This document shows positions 22,101 to 34,100 of a stretch of 64,000 nt of DNA, in pieces. Under the pieces are notes generated by a model. The model was given only the letters and a program-made list of their open reading frames with translations. It was not told the DNA's origin and ran no database searches. This DNA is from Ursus arctos (taxonomy: Eukaryota; Chordata; Mammalia; Carnivora; Ursidae): assembly GCF_023065955.2 (NCBI RefSeq), contig NW_026622841.1, positions 19,527,501-19,591,500 of the forward strand. Reading direction: 5' to 3'. A program made the position numbers and the translations under genes. The first letter of the stretch is position 1, and every line of letters starts with the position of its first letter.

Positions 22101-25100
22101 AGTTAAAATATATTATCAGTGATGTGTTTCTTTGATGATCCAAGGCATACCTGTGATGCCTCAAAAATAAGTCGAACACAGCTAGGAAACACAAGGGAAA
22201 TTCCTATATGTGACAAGAATACTATAGGAAAAAATTGAAAAAGTTAATATAAACTTAAAAAATAATAGCACGTAAGATAGGAAGTGTTTGCCACCTTCAA
22301 ATTATTATAAATTGAGGTCCTAATATGTATGAGAGAAACATGGGGGCCTTCATATATAATACTCCAACCATCCGAACATTTCAATATAGGTAGTATTATC
22401 CCCATTTTAGGGGTGTTCGAAAAGTCATGACTTAAAAAACCATGACTCAGGGGCGCCTGGGTGGCACAGCGGTTGAGCGTCTGCCTTCAGCTCAGGGCGT
22501 GATCCCAGCGCTATGGGATCGAGCCCCACATCGGGCTCCTCTGCTATGAGCCTGCTTCTTCCTCTCCCACTCCCCCTGCTTGTGTTCCCTCTCTCGCTGG
22601 CTGTCTCTATCTCTGTCGAATAAATAAATAAAATCTTTAAAAAAAAAAAAAAACAACCATGACTCAAACAAATATAGAATGAATACATGTCAGTTTTTTT
22701 TTTTTTTTTTAATGATTTTTTATTATATTATGTTAGTCACCATACAGTACATCCCCGGTTTCCGATGTAAGGCTCGATGATTCATTAGTTGTGTATAACA
22801 CCCAGTGCACCATGCAATACGTGCCCTCCTTACTACCCATCACCGGTCTATCCCATTCCCCCACCCCCCGCCCCTCTGAAGTCCTCAGTTTGTTTCTCAT
22901 AGTCCATAGTCTCTCGTGTTTCATTCCCCCTTCTGATTACCCCCCCTTTCTTTATCCCTTTCTTCCCCTACCGATCATCCTAGTTCTTATGTTCCATAGA
23001 TGAGAGAAATCATATGATAGTTGTCTTTCTCTGCTTGACTTATTTCACTTAGCATTATCTCCTCCAGTGCCGTCCATGTTGTAGCAAATGTTGAGAACTC
23101 GTTCTTTCTGATAGCTGAGTAATATTCTATCGTATATATGGACCACAACTTCTTAATCCAGTCATCTGTTGAAGGGCATCTCGGCTCCTTCCACAATTTA
23201 GCTATTGTGGACATTGCTGCTATGAACATTGGGATGCATATGGCCCTTTCTTCACTACGAAAGTATCTTTGGGGTAAATACCCAGTAGTGCAATGGCTGG
23301 ATCATAGGGTAGCTCAATTTTTAACTTTTTAAGGGACCTCCACACTGTTTTCCAGAGTGGCTGTACCAACTTGCATTCCCACCAACAATGTAGGAGGGAT
23401 CCCCTTTCTCCACATCCTCTCCAACAATTGTTGTTTCTTGCCTTGTCTATTTTTGCCATTCTAACTGGCGTAAGGTGGTATCTCAGTGTGGTTTTGATTT
23501 GAATTTCCTTGATGGCTAATGATTTTGAACATTTTTTCATGTGTCTGTTAGCCATTTGTATGTCTTCATTGGAAAAGTGTCTGTTCATATCTTCTGCCCA
23601 TTTTTTGATTTGTTTATTTGTTTCTCGTGTATTGAGTTTGAGAAGTTCTTTGTAGATCTTGGATACCAGTCCTTTATCTGTAGTGTCATTTGCAAATATC
23701 TTCTCCCATTCCGTGGGCTGCCTCTTAGTTTTTCTGACTGTTTCCTTGGATGTGCAGAAACTTTTAATCTTGATGAAGTCCCATAAATTCATTTTATCTT
23801 TTGTTTTTTCTTGCCTTTGGGGATGTGTCATGAAAAAGGTTGCTTTGGCCGATGTCGTAGAGGTTGCTGCCTATGTTCTCCTCTAGGATTTTGATGGATT
23901 CCTGTCTCACATCGAGGTCTTTCATCCATTTGGAGTTTATTTTTGTGTATGGTGTGAGAGAGTGGTCAAGTTTCATTCTCTTGCATGTAACTGTCCAATT
24001 TTCCCAGCACCATTTATTGAAGAGACTGTCTTTTTCCCACCGGATGTTTTTTCCTGCTTTATCAAATATTAGTTGCCCAAAGAGCCGAGGGTCCATTTCT
24101 GGGCTCTCTATTCTGTTCCATTGGTCTATGTGTCTGTTTTTGTGCCAGTACCATGCTGTCTTTGTGATCACAGCTTTGTAGTACAGCTCGAAATCCGGCA
24201 TTGTGATGCCCCCAGCTTTGTTTTTCCTTTTCAACAGTTCCTTGGAGATTCGGGGCCTTTTCTGTTTCCATACAAATTTAAGGACTGTTTGTTCCAGTTC
24301 TTTGAAAAATGTCCTTGGTATTTTGATCGGGATAGCATTGAAAGTGTAGATTGCTCTGGGTAGCATGGACATTTTAACTATGTTAATTCTTCTGATCCAT
24401 GAGCATGGAATATCTTTCCATCTTTTTATGTCTTCCTCAATGTCTTTCAAGAGTGATTTCATGTCAGTTTTTCTTAACTCATTCATTAATAAGGGAACCA
24501 GTAAGATGGTAAAACTGGTTTAAATAGAAGATTTTGAGAAACTGGATATTTATAGACATTTTGAAAAAAGGAATATAGGATCAGATTACTAGGTTAGATA
24601 CAAAGCTGGTTAATATTTTTGAAGGCAATCAAATCATAACCTGTGGGATTATCTTTTCTACCAGGCAGAAATCTACACATGAACAGACAACTTCACAGAG
24701 TCAGGGCTCTAATCAAATCATAAACAATAAAGTCAAACACACAGAAATTCTCCATGAATTGGTTATTCAACAATGACCCAATATGACATTAAAATCATAC
24801 ATTGTTTTGATTTCCAAGTTTGGGCTATTTTTTCTCAACAAACATAAGGCCCAGAGAGGTAAAAACCTTGGCAAAAGTTGTTACAGTCACAGTTTCAAAA
24901 CTAGGTGGGACCATGTCCAAAGAGATTCCCACATTTTTGCTCTACGACACAGCATTTTATATTTTACCCATATAAATACTGCAGCAGGAATGGTTTTAAA
25001 TAGCATTGTAAACAGTGCCAAAACATCTCTTACCATCAAATATTAAAAAAAAAAAAACCCACAATCATCCCAGCTTGTTTTTTCATGGACTTACTATTTT

Positions 25101-28100
25101 TCTTTTGAATGCAAAGAATTTGGTTTAATAATGACATTCAGTTATTTCTTTACATTTTCTTTGTCCATGTCAAAATTTCTCTTATATTCTAACTAGGAAG
25201 TGACTGTATTACCTGTGGCCTTGATCCTTCACTAAAAAGGCTTTTACGACTTTTCTACTTTCTGGCCGATGCCCTGTGAGCTGGTAGACGTATAAAGTCA
25301 GTAGTGTCCTTGGAGACCAGCGACTCAGTCTAATGTAGGAGAAGCAGGTGGAATGGAGGGAGAGCCAATGCCTAGAGAGATGAGCTTGTATTCAGGGTGG
25401 GACGGAGAGAGGCGGGAGTTTGAGCAGGGTGTACTTCAGTTGTTGGCTGGAGAAGGAGCAGAACCTCTCCAGGCAGGTGAGGGGAGTGAAGACAACTAGT
25501 CTTGACCTGTCACTGAGCTACTTGGAAACCACACAGGAGGACGCCTGGCCAGGTCTCACTGGGGTGGGTTGTCACAGCGCCATCTGAAATGAGCTTTTTA
25601 GCTCAAAAGATATTTTCTAATATCATAAGAAGCATCTTTTGTGAACAGTTTGCAAGAGTGACTTAGCAAACACACACACACACACACACAGAAATAAATA
25701 AAATTGTATTTCTTCTAGGAAAAGAAAACTCTGCTAGAAAAGAAACTGTCCTTGGAAAACAAGCTGCTGCAACTCAAATCCAATGCTACATATGCTAAAA
25801 GGTTTGCAAATCTCCCTCCTTACTAAAGAGTTCCTAATACCTTTCCTCTCTGCTGGTCGATCCACTGGCCAATGGCCAGAAGGCTAACACCCTCCAAGGA
25901 GACAGGAAGGCTGAAAGGGCAGGACAAAGGGAAATTTCTTAATATTAACAGCCACCAGGTGCCTCCCCTCCCTCCCACTGGGCAGAGTTCCCTGGCGGTA
26001 CTGGGAAACTGGGGCAGGGTTAATCCTCCCGGAGAATGAAGGAGCCTGTCCCTTCCTGTTGACCCTGGGTCCTAAAGAGGATGCTTCCTTCCCCCTGATG
26101 CTTCTGATTTTGTTAAAGGGTCTCCGCTATAACCTGCATCAAATTGGCTAGCCCACAAGTGGAACAGTAAGATCCTTTTATGGTGCTCCCCAACTTTGTA
26201 GAGAAGGAACTACTCTGAATGCATTCTTAGTTCTTCGGACTTACGAATACTCATAATTCACAAGCTGTGACAGTCCTGAGTACGGGGGTGGCGTGGATTA
26301 CGGTTATCACCCAACTGCTGCATGACTTCGCTGCTGTTAGAAAAATTCTCTGGAACATCATGTAATAACTCTTAACACATAAAATTTCATCACTTTTTCC
26401 CCCCTTTCCCTTCCCTTCTCTACGAATTCTAAACCTGCCACTGTTGTTACATGTTCTGATACAATGTTCAAAGTCAAGCCTATGTTGAGGTCTTATTTTA
26501 TCCATCTGGAACTATTGCTTCTTAGGATATCAAGCCCTGTTATGAGCCTCAGAATGTATACATTTGTATTCTCATGTATTTAATAATATATACTCAAACA
26601 TCTCTCTCTCTTGGTCTTTGATTTTTTTTTTTTTCCTGTTTCTCTTTCCTTTCCAATTATGTTTTCTCTTCTCATCTCTCAAAAGCTTCTGCCTTCTGTC
26701 TGGCTCATATTCATGTATTGGACCACATCCGCCAAAGTCTAGACCTGGGCTGATGCTGGCAATTGCACATACGTATTCAGAACACACTGGAATACTACTG
26801 ACATTAATTTACCCATATTCTTCTTTGTGAACAAGCATATAGCCCCAGTAGGTGGCTTTCTAAGACAGTGCCACGTAACACTGCACGTCTCTGTGGGAAA
26901 TTAAGGAAGTTCTGTGGAAGACGCCCATAGGTCTTCAGAATTACTTGCACATACTCATAACTTTAAGTAAATCTTGGATTACGTTGTTGTTGTTTCTTCT
27001 GAAAGAGAGCCTGTCCCTGCAGAACGGCTGGCTGGTACAATATGCTTTCCATCAAAAGTCCAGACCATCTGTGTCGGTTTGGTTTGTTTCTTTAAAAATG
27101 ATTTTTATTGATAATAGGGTTTTTGTCCGTCTTTGAGCACAAAATGTAACCATTTTCAAAACCAAACTGAACTATTCTTTCTGTTCTATTATATATGAGC
27201 AGTTGTTATAGGGAATTCTCAGAAAGCTCTTAGGGAGGATTTAGAAATGTCTTGAGGAAAATGGATGTTTTGTGTTTCTAGAAAGGTGTTTGAACATCCA
27301 GGCTTATGTAATTTTCATAGATTGTAGGCATCGCAAATATTTATCTTATTATTTGTCTGTGTGTAGAGGTATTCACTCTGCTAAGTGACAAGAAAATGAA
27401 ATCAGTAGGAGTCAGGCTCTTCTGGTTAAAGCAATAGAGACTTGGTTAAGCTACCACAAACAAGAGGATTTCTGGTAGGTGAAGACTGAATAGATATGGC
27501 CATAAAGAAGATGCATCTCATGGGAAGACGGGAGGACCACCCTTTAGCATCTAATGTGTTTTCAAAAACCAGATTATTTTGTGGCTCCTATTCAGTCATG
27601 TGTGTTTGTACAGTTTCACTCTTTCTTGCTCTTTGTTTTTCCTGTGTGATTTATGAACTGTTTTCAGTGGTCTTCTCCAGCTGGCTCATATTCTTTACTT
27701 TCCTTTCAAATTGCAGAGGAGTCTACGGGCCTAATACTACTTCCTGTATTGTGTAGAATGCTCATGTTTACCAAACCCCTACATTGTCATCTAACCGATG
27801 GCCTTTTGGCAGGCACCAACTCCCGCTCCTACAGGTGGCCTTCCCTTACCCCCAAAATAGCCTAGAGCTGCTTTTCTGAGCAGGGGGCTCTGGGTGATCA
27901 AATTTCCCTTGCGCAGGAGGGTGGGTTTGACAGGTGCCATGACTCCTTGCCATTTTGATGAAAAGATTCAGTATGTTCTAACCTGGCATTTCTACTATTA
28001 AAAAGCATCTCTAAAGATGATGACTTTTAAGTATTTATAATTCAGGAGAAAATGACAGTTTTTTTGCATATGGCTATGAATATATAATTATATTATGCTA

Positions 28101-31100
28101 ATCCCCACAATTACTTTTAACGAGAGTTAAGAGATTTGGCAGAAGCATCTCATGAAAAACAGGGTTGACTCCGTATCTCCACCACCATCACTACTAACCA
28201 ACACATGTATTATGATTTGCTGTTTGTAGCGTAACCCCAGCTACCTTATTTAATTTAGTCCTTTCATCGACTTTTCAGGGAAGAAACTGAGCTTCTAATT
28301 GGTGAAGTGATTATACGGCCTCTCAGAAGTTGTAAGAGCTGGGAGTTTGGGCTCTAGAATTCTCACAGCAGTCTGCGCTCATTCTGCTATAGAAGAGATT
28401 CGACCTTCTTTCATTTCTGGAGACCTCCAAGGCTTTCCCTCAGACTGGTTTCCTAATTCCCCCGTGTGTCTAGGAGCAGAAGGCAGTTTCCCAACGTGTC
28501 CCTCTGCCCTGTGACATCACAAACACAAAGGTCCTTTTTAGAGTTATCCTTTGGAGAAACACAAGAGCTGTCCCTCAGAAAAATCCTTTTTAAAAAAGGA
28601 TAGCATGAAGCCAGAAAACAATGAAATCAAAGCCATCATAAAAGTGAGGAGCAGAGGGCCAATATGGCGTCGTTGAATAATGCCGTCCTCTGATGGTGCA
28701 AGTTAACCCAAAGATAGATTTTAAAGTATCCTGATGAACGGGTGGAGAGACAGTCCGCCTTTCATTCAATTTCCTCTGACTAAGTGTGTGGCAGACATTG
28801 GTCATCAGAGTGATTGAGGGTATGCTTCTTGCCGAGTACTTAGGCTACGATCATCCCATATTACTAAAGTCTAAGCCATTTGTTTTCACATGTCTGCAAG
28901 TTAAAGGCAGGGTGGACTCTCTCTCTTGAACAGGAAGGAAGCTAAGAAGAAGAATATCAGAAATGGTGCTCTGTTCACTCTCCCACAGTGCTGAATGGAG
29001 AGACGATCCTCAGTTCCCTTCCCCAAAAGAAGAGGGACAAGATTTTCCTCTCTCGTTGGTGGGCCTTTCCTTGTTTGCTCTCTTTGGCATTTCCAGTACA
29101 GACTTTTCCAGCTCCACATCTGGGATATATGAGGCAAAAAAGAAAACCCAGGGAACTCACCCTTGTGTTGTGCCTTGGGTTCCCAGGCCCTGAGCGGGTC
29201 TGCCTTCTCTCTGTCTTTCAGAGCCTTCTTGTGTTTGTTTATACATAATCTCTAGGTTTTTGGTTGTACACGGTCAGAAGGACGGGAGAAACACATCTAC
29301 ATCTTCCCAAAGTATAAGATTTGCAATTCTATTTTAATTTCAGCATTTACTTCACATTTATATTGAGGCATTGGGAGGCAGAGCATGAATCAGACATCTG
29401 TTAGAAGGGCTTGGTGGCCTTTTCTAGACCTGGCCTTTGTAATGTTTTCTTCCTGCTGGTTTTGTTTTAGTACCTCTTTATTAAGACTGAGTCGCTTTAA
29501 CAGAAAGATAAAGAGCAGAGATTAAAGGGAGCTCAGGTGGCAGTTTATTTCACTATAGTCTCACATTTAAAAGACCTTAAACGGGTGATTAATTTCATCT
29601 TTATTGAACAATCCTAAGAGAATTTCTGCAACTTCTTTTAGTCCCCGTTCTAGTGTACTAATGCAGGTAAGTCTGAAAACCCTGTGTTTTCAAGAGTGCT
29701 TCTAGAAATTATTTTCTTCCAGCTTGAGATCTCTTTCAGATTTCTGTTTATCTACAGTGACTTCTATGGTAAGACCATCACAGAATACGTGGGGAAATTT
29801 CCTGAGCTTCGTATTTTGAGGAATGTAACATCTACCCCACCCCATCTTTTTTCCCTCTGGTCTGAGTTCTGGGTCATCATAGGACACAACAAGACCATTA
29901 TGAATACTCATCTTTAACATTTTTATGAATTTTTAAAATAACGTTTAGTTTTCTTATGGGCTCGTGAACAGTTGATGAATATTCAAAACCAGCCTGCCTC
30001 TGTAAGTCATCCCAAATTCTTTCTCCTTATTTCCCAGGGAAGTCCTGAGTCTGACTGCTCCCTCCCTACTTCTCTCCTGTTTCCCTCCTCACTGCAGCAG
30101 GTTGAATCTTAGCATCACCAGCCGTGGGGAGGCTTCTGTTTGCCTTCTCTGCTGTTTTGATCTGTATGTCCTCAACTCATTTTGTGTGTGTGTTGTCTCT
30201 CTAGTTCCTTTCTAATTTTTCTCCTGGGGTGTCTGTCCTATGGATTGGTAGATGCATCCTTATATATTCTGGGTACAATGTCTTTATTAATCATTTGAGT
30301 TACCAATGTTCTGAGGTATCCTGTTCCCTCTTATTTGATGGTTCCCTATTTTTGTCTAGTCAAAATTATCAGTGTTTCCCTTTGTGATTAAAACTGTTTT
30401 GAGTTCTATTGTAAAAAAAATCTTTGTCTATTGCACATTCACGAAGATGTTCCTCTGTTTTATCTTCTGAAAGTCTTTTGGGTCCCCAGTTTTATTTACA
30501 ATTTACGTGAAGTTTATTTTTCTTATGAGTGAGTTCAGAGTTCATTTTCATTTTCTTTTTTTATATGAATGTAGAATTGTCTCAGTACCATTTGTTGAAA
30601 GGATCATCCTTTTTATAACATTCTGCAGAATCATCTTTGATACACATCAACTCTGTTGGTCTGCACCTGTGATATATAAGTATATGTACAATAAAAGTGG
30701 CACAGATATAGTGTAATTAGTTTAATTAGTCTTCCATTGATGAACACTCAGAGCGTTCTAATTTTTATGCTATGAACAATAATGAACTACATTTTACCCA
30801 TATTTTGTGTAATTGTACTGTATTTTTATAGCCTGAATTATTTAATTCCACAAGATAGATAAATAATGGCTATCATTATGCAATATTTGTGCAAGATTTT
30901 CTATGATTTTGTAGAAATTCATTTTTTTCTACAGTAAAGCAAACTGTTTTTAACACTCTCTCATGCAAAACCAAAAGAGGGAAAAAATTAAAAGACTGTC
31001 TTACATATTGCAAGTTGCCTGCAAATTACTTGGCTTTGAGAGAGAGTATTACATACATTATTGAGCCAACATCAGCGGTTCAGTGCTGGGCTATTCAAAG

Positions 31101-34100
31101 CATGGGTAAGCGTGCTCACTGGCAACAACCTGGAGCCTATTGAAAATGCAGGCTCTCAAGCCCTATCCCAGCCTCCTGGATCCGAGGTGCATTTTAACAA
31201 GATCCCTCATGATTTCATAAGATCCTCCAGTGCATATTACGTTTGAGAAGCAATGTTTCAGTACATGATGTGAAACACAATGTGACTCTCTTTTTTTTCA
31301 ATGAGCACGTGTTCTGTAATGTCATGTGAGTGTCCACGACCTTTGTAATATTTGTAGAGGCTATAAAAATCAGAACTGCGATTGCATTAGATGTTGGCTA
31401 CTAATTCTAAAACCGTAATAGCTAAAGAAATAACAATACACTGCTATGTAAAAAGCTCATTTTCCAAAAGCATATTCTCTTATCTCCTAAAATCCACAGT
31501 ATATTCTTGTAAAGTAATACAAGTAGGAATTACTCTATCTGTTACATGGAGGCTGAGAAAGCTTGTGTGAGTCCTCTCACCATGCTCCCAAGTTTGGTGA
31601 CCCGGCCGTAATGCATGCTGCCTCAAAACTCCAATAATATTGGCCAGAAGAAAATTGTGGCAAGTTAAAAGCTGTAGAATCAATTCCGTTTACCTAAATG
31701 GAGTTTCGGGAAAGTATGAATAATCTAAATTCAAACTTTCATCTATCTTTTTTTCACAGTAGTCGACGTGGACTCAAACTATTAGCTGGAATTTAATTTC
31801 GTTTTTTTTTTAAATGCCCTATTTACCGGTAGTAGAATTACCCAATGCAGGAATCCAAAATTATAATAGTAGTCGTAGTAATAATAATAATAATAAAAGA
31901 CAAACACAGGCAATCCACAACATACACTAACTCTGTATCGTTGGAAATTGGTTTCCCATTTTATGTAAAACCTCCTTCCTGGCCCCCCATGTCCTAGCCC
32001 CACTACCCTTACATTCTGATGAGGCTGGGTGTGTGGGTGCTTCTAGGCAAGACCGTTTAGTTATGTGAGTGCTTCGTCGGGCTCAATACAGTTAGACTCA
32101 ACCCCCTCCCGCAGGGAGAGAAGTCACAGATGTCCAGGAGGGAGCTTTGGACACGAAAGGATATACTCACTCGAGTTCCTGTCTGAGCTCATCAGAGGCT
32201 GATCTGTGGCTGTGATCTTCCGTGTCTTGTGTGGCCTATGGGGCCCCCAGCATCTTTCCCACACGATGTCCAGTAATAGGGTCCCGTGTGAGGAGAGCCT
32301 GGCAGCCTAGCTGTAAAAAATGGCTGCACGATGCTTCGGCACATTTTATGTCTCTTTTTCCTTTTGCATTTCCAGTTGCCACAATCTTCGAATGGAGATT
32401 TCCGTTCTCCAGGAGCAGATCTCTCATCTGCAGTTTGTGATTCATTCCCAGCATCAGAACCTACGCAGTGTCATCCAGGAGGTCAGATTAATCGAGTGTG
32501 TTTCTCTGGTAGACGGTATGTTTACAGTGAGAACACTGAATACAGGCAGCTTGTCTGGACTTCATAAGCAGTGAGATTTTTCTCCCCGCTGACATTTCCT
32601 TTTTATTCCCGTGCAACATGACTCTGTTTTCAATGCCTTCTTCGGTCTGTATGCCCACACCTGTAGTGCTCTCAATGAAGATATTTGGGAAATTGTGTTT
32701 AACTGTCTTTAGTTGTTTCAGTGATTTTTTAAAAAAGTGTTCTGAGCCAGGTAACATACACTGTTCTTTAGAAGATTTGGGAGATTTGAAGATTCAACCC
32801 TTTCTGCGGAAGCAATGATCTGTTTTTATAACCTCACACACAGTAAATTTACTTAGTAGGTGTGCGGGGACAGGGGTGTCACCTGGCCATTCTTCTCTGG
32901 GAACATCCTGGCAGGTGAAAGAGAGGAGGGCATTGTGGTGGCGGCCAGATGGATGGTGGGTTGTGAACTCATGTGATTTACTTCAAGAAATCTATTGATC
33001 TGGTTTGGGGTCTGTGCTTTAGGCCTGAAATCAGACCTTCCCTCATTTTTTACTACCTAATACTTGTTTCCCAAAGGAATTCTTTCAAATAATTCCCATG
33101 CCTCCCTGGTACAAATGTAATTTGGCTAGGACCTCATCAAAAGGCCAGAGAATTGAGTCATGGCACTTGGGAGCCAGGAGGATTTAGGGGGCATCCCACA
33201 TTCTCATTTGACAGATGAGAAAACAGAGGCTCTAAGTGGTTAAGTGACAGAGCTGGTAGTGGCAGAACCAGCCTTAGAATCCGTGGGTTTTCTCTTCCCA
33301 CTTTGTTCTGGTCATCACCTCACCCCCCCAGTTCCACGCTGCTTTTCCACAGATGATTTTCTTCCCAAGCAAAGCGGGCTCACCTCATTATGCTGCAGGT
33401 TGACCAGATCTCCGCCTTGGGGAGCTTCCCCATTCCAGGCAGTGGCCTTGCGCAATGGCCACCAGCCCCTGCAGCTGCAGTATGAAAGCACTGTGTGCCG
33501 GAAACGCAGAAGGATGGACAGAGCTGCTTTCCACAGGAGGCATGCCCGCTGGATTTGGTTTAAACAGGTTTTCCAAAGATGACAATGTTTAATAGGACTG
33601 CCCGTATGCTCTCATCCCCAGGTGCCAATTTGCCCTGCTATTCTCTGTAACCTGCTGAATCCGCTAATGCTTTGGGATTTAACTTTTGTATTTGATGAAT
33701 GTCGGTGGACCACAGAAACCTGTGCGGTTTTTGATTTAAGTAACTTCCCTGTTGTCTGACTAGATTTTTCCAATTGTGTTTCCTAATTCTTAGATGGAAG
33801 GATTAAAAAATAATTTAAAAGAACAAGATAAAAGAATTGAAAATCTGAAGGAAAAAGTTAACATACTCGAAGCCCAGGTAAGGAGGGAATCTGTTGTATA
33901 TTGCAGTGCGAATGTGAGTGTATGTGAGTGTGTGTGTGTGTGTGTGTGTGTGCTCAGTGTACCTGGGAATGTGTCTGCTGGTGTGCCAGTGTGACACAGT
34001 GAGTTTGTATGTGGGCAGGTGTGTGAGTGTGTCTGTGTGTGATTGTGTGTGAGTGTACAGGCATGTGTCTGTGTGTGTATATGAATGTATTTTTGTGAAT

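Larger units (their letters stand above)
18504..25718 (+). other. CCDC68: CCDC68 intron 5
   Basis: A 7.2-kb intron. It holds Can-SINEs at 18588-18887, 19565-19686 and 22450-22654, the truncated L1 at 22694-24459, a MIR remnant near 24800-24910 and a (CA)n tract at 25669-25690. Nothing was recognised in 18904-19547, 19704-20430, 20550-21560, 21680-22430 or 24990-25660. The piece 20440-20545 ('caacaaatacttgagcactt') resembles a common dispersed repeat. Confidence 0.75.
25802..32375 (+). other. CCDC68: CCDC68 intron 6
   Basis: A 6.6-kb intron with no Can-SINE. It holds a MIR remnant (about 28225-28385), an old L1 (30140-30810), an MER5-like piece (31061-31260) and a TAA/TAG microsatellite (31861-31897). 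Nothing could be assigned in 25810-28220, 28390-30130 and 31265-31850. Confidence 0.75.

Noticed and set aside
23220..24486. Open frames of 203 and 230 codons on -
   Set aside because: They are pieces of L1 ORF2, not a host gene. The first codons of the upper frame lie in flanking sequence, beyond the L1 5' truncation point.
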